Of a stretch of 64,000 nt of DNA, positions 7,381 to 15,923 are shown in pieces. A model generated the notes under the pieces. That model was not told where the DNA came from. It ran no database searches and saw only the letters and a list, made by a program, of their open reading frames with translations. How positions within the stretch are numbered: the stretch's first letter is position 1; the number at the start of each line of letters is the position of its first letter. Source of the DNA: Ideonella aquatica (GTDB taxonomy: Bacteria > Pseudomonadota > Gammaproteobacteria > Burkholderiales > Burkholderiaceae_C); assembly GCF_018069755.1 (NCBI RefSeq), contig NZ_JAGQDE010000018.1, positions 22,210 to 86,209 of the forward strand, given 5' to 3'. Both the position numbers and the translations under genes were made by a program.

Positions 7381-8774
7381 ACAAAGACGATCGCGTCAGT
7401 CTGCAGCCCTTCCCGGCGGGTGGGCGGCTCCTGAAGGCGCCCGAGAACTTCCTCGACCCGCAGGGCATCCGCACCGTCTGGGCCGAGGCCAAGCAGGGAC
7501 GCCGCAGCTTCATCCGCACGGCCTTCGCGGCGGCGGCCGGTGCCGGTGCGGCGGGCGTGGCCAGCGCCACGTCCAACCCGGTGCCCGCCAGCGGCGGCGA
7601 CGACAACATCCTGACGCTGCCCACCCACGCCACCACGCTGGGCGAAGGCGTGGCCAGCCAGCCCTACGGCCTGCCGTCCAAGTTCGAGGCCAATGTGGCG
7701 AGGCGGCAAAGCCCGGGTCTGTCGCAGACCACCCAGGCTTCGGTGGCCTTCGCGCCGTTGCAGTCCTTGTTCGGCATTGTCACGCCCAGCGGCCTGCACT
7801 TCGAGCGCCACCACCAGGGCTGGTACGACATCGACCCGTCCAAGCACCGCCTGATGGTGCATGGTTCCGACGAGAAGATGGTCCGCAAGCCGCACGTCTT
7901 CACGATGGATGAGTTGATGCGCCTGCCCTCGGTGTCGCGCTTCCACTTCATCGAGTGCGGCGCCAACACCTCGATCGAATGGGGCAATGTGGCGGTGCCC
8001 ACCGCGCAGTACACCCACGGCATGCTGTCGTGCAGCGAGTTCACCGGTGTGCCGCTGAAGCTGGTGCTGGACATGTGCGGCGCCGACACCCAGCGCGGCC
8101 GCTTCGTGCTGGCCGAAGGCGGTGACGGCTCGGCCATGACCCGCACCATCCCGATGTCGCTGATCGAGAGCGGCGAGGTGCTGCTGGCCTGGGGCCAGAA
8201 CGGCGAGATGCTGCGTCCTCAGCAGGGCTACCCGCTGCGCCTGGTGGTGCCCGGCGTGCAGGGCGTCAGCTGGGTCAAGTACCTGCGCCGCATCAAGGTG
8301 GGCGACCAGCCCTTCGGCTCCAAGGACGAGGTGCTGGGCTACACCGACCTGATGCCCGACGGCTCGCACCGCCAGTACAGCAGCCTCATGGAGGTCAAGA
8401 GCGTGGTCACCACGCCGTCAGGTGGCCAGGTGCTGCTGGACAACGGCTTCTACAACATCAGCGGTCTGGCCTGGTCGGGCCGCGGCAAGATCAAGCGGGT
8501 CGACGTGTCGGTGGATGGCGGCCGCTCATGGCGCGAGGCACGCCTGGAGACGCCGGTGATGTCGAAGTGCCTGACGCGTTTCAACCTCGACTGGGTCTGG
8601 GACGGCAAGCCGGCCTTGATCCAGAGCCGGGCCACCGACGAAACCGGCCACACGCAGGCGACCTACCGCCAGCTGCGCGCGGTGCGCGGCACCCGATCGA
8701 TCTACCACAACAACGCCATCCAGACCTGGCTGGTCGAGGAAAACGGTGAGGTGAAGAATGTCCAGCTGTCGTGA
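7377..8774 (+). CDS. soxC: SoxC, molybdopterin subunit of sulfane dehydrogenase SoxCD
   Basis: 465 residues from a GTG at 7377 that overlaps the arsR stop; AAGGAG precedes it. A twin-arginine signal ('GRRSFIRTAF', about residues 42-51) sends the folded molybdoprotein to the periplasm. The oxidoreductase molybdopterin domain (about 140-330) carries the molybdenum-ligand cysteine in 'FHFIECGANTS' (Cys194). The Mo-co dimerisation domain follows, with the conserved 'PGVQGVSWVKYLRRI'. SoxCD oxidises the sulfane sulfur bound to SoxY, giving six electrons to cytochrome c. It is translationally coupled to soxD (17-base overlap). Confidence 0.95.
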   Translation: MNKDDRVSLQPFPAGGRLLKAPENFLDPQGIRTVWAEAKQGRRSFIRTAFAAAAGAGAAGVASATSNPVPASGGDDNILTLPTHATTLGEGVASQPYGLPSKFEANVARRQSPGLSQTTQASVAFAPLQSLFGIVTPSGLHFERHHQGWYDIDPSKHRLMVHGSDEKMVRKPHVFTMDELMRLPSVSRFHFIECGANTSIEWGNVAVPTAQYTHGMLSCSEFTGVPLKLVLDMCGADTQRGRFVLAEGGDGSAMTRTIPMSLIESGEVLLAWGQNGEMLRPQQGYPLRLVVPGVQGVSWVKYLRRIKVGDQPFGSKDEVLGYTDLMPDGSHRQYSSLMEVKSVVTTPSGGQVLLDNGFYNISGLAWSGRGKIKRVDVSVDGGRSWREARLETPVMSKCLTRFNLDWVWDGKPALIQSRATDETGHTQATYRQLRAVRGTRSIYHNNAIQTWLVEENGEVKNVQLS

Positions 8775-9891
8775 TCTGCGCTCCGGCCTCGCTGCACTGG
8801 CCCTGACGCTGGGCCTGGCTGCGGTGGCCCATGCTGCCAAGACGCCTGCGCCGCCCAAGCCTGACGGCGGCCTGGCGCCGGTGTCCAGCGGCATCTACAA
8901 CGGCATTGGTCGTCCGGCCACTGACAAGGAAATCGCCGCCTGGAACATCGACGTGCGCCCCGATCTGCAGGGCCTGCCCAAGGGGTCCGGCTCGGTGGCC
9001 CAGGGCCAGGATGTGTGGGAGTCCAAGTGCGCCGCCTGCCACGGCATCTTTGGCGAGTCGCGCGAGTTCTTCAGCCCGATCGTCGGCGGCACGACCAAGG
9101 ACGATGTGAAGACCGGTCGCGTCGCGCGGCTGCTCGACGAGTCCTATCCCGAGCGCACCGCGATGATGAAGCTCAGCTCGGTCTCGACGCTGTTCGACTT
9201 CATCAACCGCGCGATGCCCTGGAACGCGCCGAAGTCCCTCAAGACCGATGAGGTCTATGCGGTGGTGGCCTACATCCTGAACCTGTCGTACGTGCTGCCC
9301 GACGACTATGTGCTGTCGGACCGCAACATGGCCGAGGTCCAGAAGCTGATCCCCAATCGCAACGGCATGCAGACCAACCATGGCATGTGGCCGGGCAAGG
9401 AGATCGGCCACGGCAAGCCGGATGTGCAGGGGTCGTCGTGCATGAAGAACTGCGCGACCGAGGTCAAGGTGGCCTCACTGCTGCCCGAGTTCGCCCGCAA
9501 CGCCCACGGCAATCTGGCCGAGCAGCAGCGCATCGTTGGTGCGCAGCTGGGTGCCGACACCACCAAGCCGGCGGGTGCACCGCGTGCCTCGACCGTGGCC
9601 GCGGCGACAGCGGCACCCGCTGCGGCTGCGGCGCCGTCGCCGGCGATCGCGCTGCTCAGCAAGAATGGCTGTGTGGCCTGCCACGGCGTGGACAACAAAA
9701 TCGTCGGCCCTGCGTTCCGCGAGGTGGCGGCCAAACATGGTGCACGGCCCGATGCCGTGGCCTACCTGAGCGGCAAGATCCGCTCGGGCGGCGCAGGGGT
9801 ATGGGGGGCGATCCCGATGCCTGCGCAGACCCTGTCGGAGGATGATGCGAACAGCATCGCCCAATGGTTGGCGGCCGGCGCCAAGAAGTGA
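8758..9891 (+). CDS. soxD: SoxD, dihaem cytochrome c subunit of SoxCD
   Basis: 377 residues. The Sec signal ends near 'AVAHAA'. There are two c-type haem sites, CAACH at residue 91 and CVACH at residue 305, with the SoxD-typical region between ('WESKCAACHGIFGESREFF', 'FDFINRAMPWNAP') and an Ala-rich linker before the C-terminal cytochrome domain. It takes the electrons from the SoxC molybdenum centre. It overlaps the soxC end, so the two subunits are made together. The second haem domain is present, unlike in monohaem SoxD forms. Confidence 0.95.
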   Translation: MSSCRDLRSGLAALALTLGLAAVAHAAKTPAPPKPDGGLAPVSSGIYNGIGRPATDKEIAAWNIDVRPDLQGLPKGSGSVAQGQDVWESKCAACHGIFGESREFFSPIVGGTTKDDVKTGRVARLLDESYPERTAMMKLSSVSTLFDFINRAMPWNAPKSLKTDEVYAVVAYILNLSYVLPDDYVLSDRNMAEVQKLIPNRNGMQTNHGMWPGKEIGHGKPDVQGSSCMKNCATEVKVASLLPEFARNAHGNLAEQQRIVGAQLGADTTKPAGAPRASTVAAATAAPAAAAAPSPAIALLSKNGCVACHGVDNKIVGPAFREVAAKHGARPDAVAYLSGKIRSGGAGVWGAIPMPAQTLSEDDANSIAQWLAAGAKK

Positions 9892-9982
9892 GTCGATCGT
9901 TCCGTCGACTACCCTGACCCCTATCGGGAGCTGCGGCCCGGAACCGCCCCCGACTCGATTCGTTCCACCCAAGGAGAACTCC

Positions 9983-10441
9983 ATGATCCATCGTCGTGAC
10001 ATGCTGGTCCACAGCGCCACCGTCGCCGGTCTGCTGGCTGCTGCCGGCCTCGTCCCCACCGCCGCCCAGGCCGCCTGGAATCAGCCCGCCTTCGATGCCA
10101 AGACCATGGCCGAGGCCATCAAGTCGCTTGGCGGTGCGGCACCGGTTGAAAGCAAGGACATCGTGCTGACTGGCCCGGACATCGCCGAGAACGGCGCCGT
10201 GGTGCCGGTGGGCGCCTCGACCGCTCTGCCGGGCGTCAAGCGCCTGGCCATCCTGATCGAGAAGAACCCGTCGGCCCTGGCCGCGGTCTTCGAGGTCAGC
10301 GACGCGATCGAGGCCAACATCGCCACCCGCGTCAAGATGGGCCAATCGTCCAACGTGTATGCGGTGGCCATGATGGCTGACGGCAAGGTCCTGTACTCGA
10401 CCAAGGAAATCAAGGTCACCCTCGGCGGCTGCGGCGGCTGA
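9983..10441 (+). CDS. soxY: SoxY, covalent sulfur carrier
   Basis: 152 residues. The start has AAGGAG upstream. The twin-arginine-type signal 'MIHRRDMLVHSATV' ends near 'AAQAAW'. The C-terminus is the diagnostic flexible arm GGCGG, whose Cys150 carries thiosulfate-derived sulfur through the whole Sox cycle. With SoxZ it forms the heterodimer that is exported folded in the periplasm. It is followed by soxZ after 48 bases. Confidence 0.97.
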   Translation: MIHRRDMLVHSATVAGLLAAAGLVPTAAQAAWNQPAFDAKTMAEAIKSLGGAAPVESKDIVLTGPDIAENGAVVPVGASTALPGVKRLAILIEKNPSALAAVFEVSDAIEANIATRVKMGQSSNVYAVAMMADGKVLYSTKEIKVTLGGCGG

Positions 10442-10489
10442 TCGACTGACGTTTCCGTTCCGAATCCAACCTATCCAGGAGAACACACC

Positions 10490-10801
10490 ATGGCAGATCC
10501 GATGCGCATCCGCGCCCAGTCCGCTGGCGACAAGACCACTGTGCGCGTGCTGATGAACCACGAAATGGAAACCGGCCAGCGCAAGGACAGCGCCGGCAAG
10601 GTCATCCCGGCCTGGTTCATCCAGGAAGTCAGCGCCACGCTGAACGGCAAGCCGGTGCTGAGCGCCCAGTGGGGCCCGTCCGTCTCGAAGAACCCGTTCC
10701 TGCAGTTCACCGTCAAGGGGGCCAAGGCCGGCGACAAGGTCGCCGTGACCTGGACCGACAGCAAGGGCGACAAGCGCACTGACGAAGCGACGGTGTCCTG
10801 A
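10490..10801 (+). CDS. soxZ: SoxZ, partner of SoxY
   Basis: 103 residues, no signal peptide of its own; it is carried out with SoxY by the Tat system. The immunoglobulin-like SoxZ fold is recognisable from 'RVLMNHEMETGQRKD', 'PAWFIQEVSA' and the C-terminal 'VTWTDSKGDKRTDEATV'. A ribosome site CAGGAG precedes the ATG. It forms the scaffold that presents the SoxY arm to SoxXA, SoxB and SoxCD. Confidence 0.97.
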   Translation: MADPMRIRAQSAGDKTTVRVLMNHEMETGQRKDSAGKVIPAWFIQEVSATLNGKPVLSAQWGPSVSKNPFLQFTVKGAKAGDKVAVTWTDSKGDKRTDEATVS

Positions 10802-10842
10802 GAGACACGCGCCATCTTCCAATCATGCCCCCAGGAGACACC

Positions 10843-11646
10843 GTGTCCCACACGATCCGCTTGAGCCTTGCGGCCGCGGCGCTGGCGCTTGGCGCTGGCG
10901 CCCAGGCCCAGAAGTCGGCTGCCGATGGCATCGCCGAGTACCGTGCCATGCTGGCCGACGGCAACCCGGCCGAGCTGTTTGAAGCCAAGGGGGAAGACCT
11001 CTGGAAGAAGGCGCGCGGCCCGAAGAACGCCTCGCTCGAGAAGTGCGATCTGGGCAAGGGACCCGGTGTCATCAAGGGCGCCTGGGTGGAGATGCCGCGC
11101 TGGTTCGCCGACACCGGCCGCGTGCAAGACCTGGAGTCACGCCTGCTGACCTGCATGGAGACCCTGCAAGGCCTGGACGCCAAGGCCATCGCGGCCACAC
11201 CGTTCGGCAAGGGCGAGCAGGCCAACATGGAGGCGCTGGCCGCCTACATCTCGGCCGAGTCGCGTGGCATGAAGATGAATCTGCCGCAAGGCCACGCCGA
11301 GGAAAAGCGCATGTACGCGATGGGCCAGAAGGCCTTCTTCTTCCGCGGTGGTCCGATGGACTTTGCCTGCTCCACCTGCCACGGTGAGGCCGGCAAGCGC
11401 ATCCGCCTGCAGGATCTGCCCGATCTGCGTGGCAACCCGGGCGACGGCGTGGGTTTTGCCGCCTGGCCCGCCTACCGCGTTTCCAGCGGCGAGATGTGGA
11501 GCATGCAGCGCCGCCTGAACGATTGCTACCGCCAGCAGCGCTTTCCGTACCCGGGCTTCGCCTCCGAGGTGACGATCGCCCTGGGCGTGTACATGGGCGT
11601 CAATGCCAAGGGCGCCGAGTCGATCGCACCGGCGATCAAGCGCTGA
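10843..11646 (+). CDS. soxA: SoxA, haem subunit of L-cysteine S-thiosulfotransferase SoxXA
   Basis: 267 residues from a GTG at 10843, seven bases after AGGAGA; the ATG at 10825 precedes the ribosome site and is rejected. Signal peptide to about residue 22. One haem motif, CSTCH at residue 176, and the active-site cysteine in 'LNDCYRQQRFPYPG' (Cys228), which forms the Cys-persulfide haem ligand. Two N-terminal cysteines ('KCDLGKG', 'LLTCMETL') replace the second haem, so this is the monohaem SoxA type. With SoxX it joins thiosulfate to SoxY. Confidence 0.95.
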   Translation: MSHTIRLSLAAAALALGAGAQAQKSAADGIAEYRAMLADGNPAELFEAKGEDLWKKARGPKNASLEKCDLGKGPGVIKGAWVEMPRWFADTGRVQDLESRLLTCMETLQGLDAKAIAATPFGKGEQANMEALAAYISAESRGMKMNLPQGHAEEKRMYAMGQKAFFFRGGPMDFACSTCHGEAGKRIRLQDLPDLRGNPGDGVGFAAWPAYRVSSGEMWSMQRRLNDCYRQQRFPYPGFASEVTIALGVYMGVNAKGAESIAPAIKR

Positions 11647-11664
11647 TCCAGCAGGAGACCCGTG

Positions 11665-12309
11665 ATGAAGAAAACCACCCCCCTGCTGGCCGCCGTCGCC
11701 GTCGTCGCTCTGGCTGGTTGCGCCAGCGCACCCAGCCCGGCCGAGCTGCAGGCGCAGTTCCAGGCCATGCTGAAGTCCTCGTTTCGTGACCAGGGCATAG
11801 CCACGATCGACCGCCTGAACCAGGACGCCGGCCAGGCGGCCTGTTCCACCGGCCAGACGCCCAGTCCCGAGCAGGCCAAGGTCATCGAGGCCGAGGCCCT
11901 GGCCACCGTCAAGCCGCCCAGCGATGGCAAGTACCTGGGCGACTGGCGCGAAGGCGAGAAACTGGCTCAAAACGGCCGTGGCATGACCTGGACCGACAAG
12001 TCGGCCGACCCGTCGGCCAATGGCGCCAACTGCTACAACTGCCACCAGATCACCAAGGCCGAGATTTCCTACGGCACGATCGGCCCCAGCCTGTACCAGT
12101 TTGGCAAGCTGCGCGGTGTGAGCAACCCCAGCGCCCCTGAGGCGCAGGCCATGGTGCAGTACACCTGGGGCAAGATCAACAACGCCTGGGCGTACAACGC
12201 CTGCTCCAACATGCCGCGCTTCGGCCACAAGAAGCTGCTGAACGAGCAGCAGATCAAGCATGTGATGGCGCTGCTGCTGGACCCGGCCTCGCCGGTCAAC
12301 GCGCAGTAG
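11665..12309 (+). CDS. soxX: SoxX, monohaem cytochrome c subunit of SoxXA, lipoprotein form
   Basis: 214 residues. ATG at 11665 after CAGGAG; a GTG three bases earlier is also possible. The N-terminus has a lipobox 'VALAGC' (Cys19), suggesting anchoring to a membrane rather than a free periplasmic protein. Haem site CYNCH at residue 123, in 'GANCYNCHQITKAEISYGTIGPSL'-type SoxX context (only the key residues are given). Longer than typical SoxX (about 120-160 residues) because of the N-terminal extension. Directly follows soxA. Confidence 0.92.
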   Translation: MKKTTPLLAAVAVVALAGCASAPSPAELQAQFQAMLKSSFRDQGIATIDRLNQDAGQAACSTGQTPSPEQAKVIEAEALATVKPPSDGKYLGDWREGEKLAQNGRGMTWTDKSADPSANGANCYNCHQITKAEISYGTIGPSLYQFGKLRGVSNPSAPEAQAMVQYTWGKINNAWAYNACSNMPRFGHKKLLNEQQIKHVMALLLDPASPVNAQ

Positions 12310-12333
12310 GCACCGAGCCGCACCGTAACCTGT

Positions 12334-12363
12334 GCCCGCGCATCACCGCCGGTGTGCGCGGGC
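12334..12363 (+). terminator. strong hairpin between soxX and soxB, possible attenuator
   Basis: GCCCGCGCA (12334-12342) pairs with TGCGCGGGC (12355-12363), extended inside by CACC/GGTG around a 3-base loop, and is followed by TTCTCTCTT. It has the shape of an intrinsic terminator within the operon, 26 bases after soxX and 22 before soxB. Confidence 0.6.
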
Positions 12364-12385
12364 TTCTCTCTTGGAAGCTTCTCAG

Positions 12386-14122
12386 ATGAATATCAGTAAG
12401 CGCGAATTCATGCAGGTGCTCAGTGCCGCCTCGGTGGCCGGCATGGGCCTGGGCCGCTGGTCCGAGGCCGATGCGGCCACGGCCCAGCACGGCCTGTACG
12501 ACGTCCCCAAGTTCGGCAATGTGTCCTTCCTGCACATGACGGACTGCCATGCGCAGCTGATGCCGATCCGCTTTCGCGAACCCAGCGTGAACCTGGGCAT
12601 CGGGGCGATGAAGGGCCAACTGCCGCACCTGGTGGGCGAGCATCTGCTGAAGACCGTTGGCGCTCGGCCGGGAACCGATCTGTCGCACGCCTTCACCTAC
12701 CTCGACTTCGAGAAGGCCTCGCGCCGCTACGGCAAGGTCGGCGGCTTTGCTCACCTGGCCACGCTGGTCAAGCAGCTCAAGGCCAGCCGTCCGGGGGCGC
12801 TGCTGCTGGATGGCGGCGACACCTGGCAGGGCTCGGCCACCTCACTGTGGACCAACGCCCAGGACATGGTTGACGCCTGCAAGCTGCTGGGCGTGGACGT
12901 GATGACCGGCCACTGGGAGTTCACCTATGGCATGGAGCGCGTCAAGGAGATCGTCGAGAAGGACTTCAAGGGCCAGGTCGACTTCGTCGCGCAGAACGTC
13001 AAGACCACCGATTTCGGCGATCAGGTTTTCAAGCCCTATGTGATCCGCGAGATCAACGGCGTGCCCTGCGCCATCATCGGCCAGGCCTTCCCGTACACGC
13101 CGATCGCCAACCCGCGCTACATGGTGGCCGACTGGAGCTTCGGCATCCAGGACGAGAACATGCAGGCCATGGTTGACGAGGCGCGCGGCAAGGGTGCGCA
13201 GGTGGTGGTGGTGGTCAGCCACAACGGCATGGATGTCGACCTCAAGATGGCCAGCCGCGTGCGCGGCATTGATGCCATCTTTGGCGGCCACACCCACGAC
13301 GGCGTGCCAGTGGCCATTCCGGTGAAGAACGCTGGCGGCACCACGCTGGTGACCAACGCCGGCTCGAACAGCAAGTTCCTCGGCCTGATGGACTTCGACG
13401 TCAAGGGCGGCAAGGTGGTGGACTTCCGCTACCGCCTGTTGCCGGTCTTCGCCAACCAGCTGCAGGCCGATCCGGCAATGGCGGCACTGATCAAGAAGAT
13501 CCGCGATCCCTACGAAGCCAAGCTGAATGAGAAGCTCGCCGTCACCGAAGGCCTGCTGTACCGCCGGGGCAACTTCAACGGCAGCTGGGACCAGTTGATC
13601 GTCGATGCGCTGATCGACGTGCAGGGCGCCGACCTGGCCTTCTCGCCCGGCTTCCGCTGGGGCACCTCGCTGCTGCCCGGTGAGACCATCACCCGCGAGC
13701 TGATGATGGACCAGCTGGCCATCACCTACCCCTATGCCACGCTCACCGAGATGAGCGGCGAGATGATCAAGACGGTGCTCGAGGACGTCTGCGACAACCT
13801 GTTCAACCCCGACCCCTACTACCAGCAGGGCGGCGACATGGTGCGCGTGGGCGGGCTGACCTACACCTGCACGCCGGGCGCCGGCATGGGCAGCCGCATC
13901 ACTGACATGCGGCTCAAGGGCAAGCCGATCGACGCCGGCAAGAAGTACAAGGTGGCCGGCTGGGCGCCGGTGGCCGAGGAGGCGCGCACGGCCCCGGGCA
14001 ACAAGCCGGTGTGGGACGTGGTCGAAACCTGGCTGAAGTCGCAAGGGGGCCGCGTCAAGCCGCGCGCGATCAACACGCCGTCGCTGGTCGGTGTGCAGGG
14101 CAACCCGGGGATGGTGGCATGA
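12386..14122 (+). CDS. soxB: SoxB, sulfate thiol esterase (dimanganese hydrolase)
   Basis: 578 residues. Member of the 5'-nucleotidase/metallophosphoesterase family: metal ligands in 'LHMTDCHAQL' near residue 55, 'DGGDTWQGS', 'TGHWEFTYG', 'VSHNGMD' and 'GGHTHDG'. The C-terminal nucleotidase-like domain follows. It hydrolyses the terminal sulfone of SoxY-bound intermediates to release sulfate. The export signal reads 'SKREFMQVLSA', a Lys-Arg variant of the twin-arginine motif. A hairpin upstream may set its level apart from soxCDYZAX. Its stop overlaps the next start. Confidence 0.96.
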   Translation: MNISKREFMQVLSAASVAGMGLGRWSEADAATAQHGLYDVPKFGNVSFLHMTDCHAQLMPIRFREPSVNLGIGAMKGQLPHLVGEHLLKTVGARPGTDLSHAFTYLDFEKASRRYGKVGGFAHLATLVKQLKASRPGALLLDGGDTWQGSATSLWTNAQDMVDACKLLGVDVMTGHWEFTYGMERVKEIVEKDFKGQVDFVAQNVKTTDFGDQVFKPYVIREINGVPCAIIGQAFPYTPIANPRYMVADWSFGIQDENMQAMVDEARGKGAQVVVVVSHNGMDVDLKMASRVRGIDAIFGGHTHDGVPVAIPVKNAGGTTLVTNAGSNSKFLGLMDFDVKGGKVVDFRYRLLPVFANQLQADPAMAALIKKIRDPYEAKLNEKLAVTEGLLYRRGNFNGSWDQLIVDALIDVQGADLAFSPGFRWGTSLLPGETITRELMMDQLAITYPYATLTEMSGEMIKTVLEDVCDNLFNPDPYYQQGGDMVRVGGLTYTCTPGAGMGSRITDMRLKGKPIDAGKKYKVAGWAPVAEEARTAPGNKPVWDVVETWLKSQGGRVKPRAINTPSLVGVQGNPGMVA

Positions 14123-14691
14123 GCCGGCCGCGTCAGCTCGGACTGGCTGTGCTCCTGGGCACAGCATCGTTCGTCGCCCAGGCCGAGGACGCCTGGGTCG
14201 CCGAAGCCCGGCAGTTGGCCACCAGCGTGCCGCCCAAGTTGCTGGCGGTGCTGAACCGAGAGATCGAGCAGGGCGGGGCGGTACAGGCCATCGGCGCCTG
14301 CCAGATCCAGGCCCCCGAGATGGCCCGCCAGGCCAGTGCGGCCAGCGGCTGGACGGTGCGCCGCGTCAGCCTGCGCGAGCGCAATCCCAAGGCCCGGCCC
14401 GACGCCTGGGAGCAGGCCGCGCTGGAGGACTTTGACCGCCGCGTGGCCGCGGGCGAGGTGCCGATGACGCTGGAGAAGGCCGAGCGGGTGGATGTGGCCG
14501 GTGTGCCCACGCTGCGCTATGTGCGCGCGCTGGCGGTGGGGCCGGTGTGCGTGCAATGCCACGGTGACACCGCGCAGATGGATGCGGGCGTCAAGGCCAA
14601 GCTGGCCGCGCTCTACCCGCATGACCGCGCCACCGGTTATGCGGTGGGACAGATCCGTGGTGTGATCACGCTGAGCAAGCCGGCGCCCTGA
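14119..14691 (+). CDS. periplasmic single-haem protein, DUF3365/Tll0287-like
   Basis: 190 residues, starting on the soxB stop codon (ATGA overlap), so it is the last gene of the sox operon. The signal peptide ends near 'FVAQAE'. Near the C-terminus 'VGPVCVQCHGD' holds one CxxCH haem site. The arrangement ('IGACQIQAPEMA...', 'RRVSLRERNPKARPD', single late haem) matches proteins with the Tll0287-like/DUF3365 domain, thought to be haem-based sensors or small electron carriers. It may serve as an electron acceptor for Sox enzymes; no biochemical role is established. Confidence 0.75.
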   Translation: MSRPRQLGLAVLLGTASFVAQAEDAWVAEARQLATSVPPKLLAVLNREIEQGGAVQAIGACQIQAPEMARQASAASGWTVRRVSLRERNPKARPDAWEQAALEDFDRRVAAGEVPMTLEKAERVDVAGVPTLRYVRALAVGPVCVQCHGDTAQMDAGVKAKLAALYPHDRATGYAVGQIRGVITLSKPAP

Positions 14692-14711
14692 GCGCCTGCT
14701 CCCACCTGGCC

Positions 14712-15818
14712 TCAGGGCCGCTGGTAGCTTTCGCTGGTGGTCACCAAGGTGGGCGTGGGCAGCACGTCGTGCGGGCGGTCGAGCAGGTGGTCGACCGCGG
14801 TGCCTGCGGCCCAGATGCTGCACAGCGTGACCCACGAGGTCAGCGCGAACACGGCCGCACCTGACACGCCTGCGCCCACCGCGCAGCCGCCCGCCAGCAT
14901 GCCGCCAAAGCCCATCAGCATCGCGCCGGCGATGTAGCGCCGCATCGACTGGCCGTCCTTGAAGCCTTCGAGCGTCCATTCGCGCCACAGCAGCGCCGAC
15001 AGCAACGAGCCCAGGGCCACGCCGGGCACCAGACCCAGATCAAACTTCAGCGCGTGACCAGGCGGTGAGAGCACCAACATCAGCGTGTCGGCCGCCGGAC
15101 CGGTGAAGGACAGGCTCTGCACCGGAATCACCAGGTCAAAGGCCTGGCGCGACAGGGCCCAGGTGGTGAGCCAGGCCAGGGCCACCATCAGGCCCACGCC
15201 GATCGCACCGAACCAGCCCCAGAAGCGCACCTGCTGGCGCCAGGCCCAGACCAGCGCGGCCAGCAGCCAGACGCCACCGAAGATCACGCCCATCGCGTGG
15301 TTCCAGCCCAGCCAGGCCAGCAAGTCACGGGCCGAGCCGCCTTCGATGGTCCACCAACTGGCGACTTCCAGCCGCAGCGGCGACATCAATCCGGACAGCG
15401 CCGACTGCGCCGTCACGGCGAACACCAGGCCAGACAGCAGCGCGCGCAGATTGCCCTGCGCGGCCAGCACCAGCAGTCGGCTGGAGCAGCCCCGCGCCAG
15501 GATCATGCCGGCGCCGAACATGGCGCCGCCGATGATGGCACCCGACAAGCTGCCGCGGGCCGACAACTGGCGCGCATCACTCACGTCCAGCCAGCCCGCC
15601 AGGATGAAGGCCTGTGTGGCGATCACGGCGGTGGAAAAGGTGAACAGCCAGACCGTCAGCTTGCCCTCGCGCGTGCCGCGCGAGAACTCGATCACCGCCG
15701 AGCGCATGCAAAAGCGCGAGCGGTGGGCAAAGAAGCCGAACAGCACGCCAATGGCGGCGCCAGCCAGGGTGATGGCCCACATCTCGCCGACCTGGGCGAT
15801 CAGGGATTCAAGGAACAT
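14712..15818 (-). CDS. SoxT/TsuA-like YeeE/YedE-family transporter
   Basis: 368 residues with about nine or ten hydrophobic helices. The three family motifs with cysteines are present: 'RSRFCMRSAV', 'ARGCSSRLLVLAAQGN' and 'AGGCAVGAGVSG', as in the thiosulfate importer TsuA and the sox-linked SoxT proteins. It probably moves thiosulfate or sulfane sulfur across the inner membrane. ATG at 15818 is preferred to a TTG six codons earlier. It is convergent with the sox operon and follows fccB on the same strand at about 105 bases. Confidence 0.85.
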   Translation of the reverse strand: MFLESLIAQVGEMWAITLAGAAIGVLFGFFAHRSRFCMRSAVIEFSRGTREGKLTVWLFTFSTAVIATQAFILAGWLDVSDARQLSARGSLSGAIIGGAMFGAGMILARGCSSRLLVLAAQGNLRALLSGLVFAVTAQSALSGLMSPLRLEVASWWTIEGGSARDLLAWLGWNHAMGVIFGGVWLLAALVWAWRQQVRFWGWFGAIGVGLMVALAWLTTWALSRQAFDLVIPVQSLSFTGPAADTLMLVLSPPGHALKFDLGLVPGVALGSLLSALLWREWTLEGFKDGQSMRRYIAGAMLMGFGGMLAGGCAVGAGVSGAAVFALTSWVTLCSIWAAGTAVDHLLDRPHDVLPTPTLVTTSESYQRP

Positions 15819-15923
15819 GGCGGGCTTGTCCGGCAACGCATCCGTGCGTACTGATGCGTCGATGATGGGCCCGCCGACCGCCCCGGGCCTTGACCTTGGT
15901 CAGGCCCGGGTCGAAAGCGGGCT

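Noticed and set aside
9797..9805. GGGTATGGG in soxD as a further GATACCC-type site
   Set aside because: Only a half-site without an inverted partner, inside a coding region.
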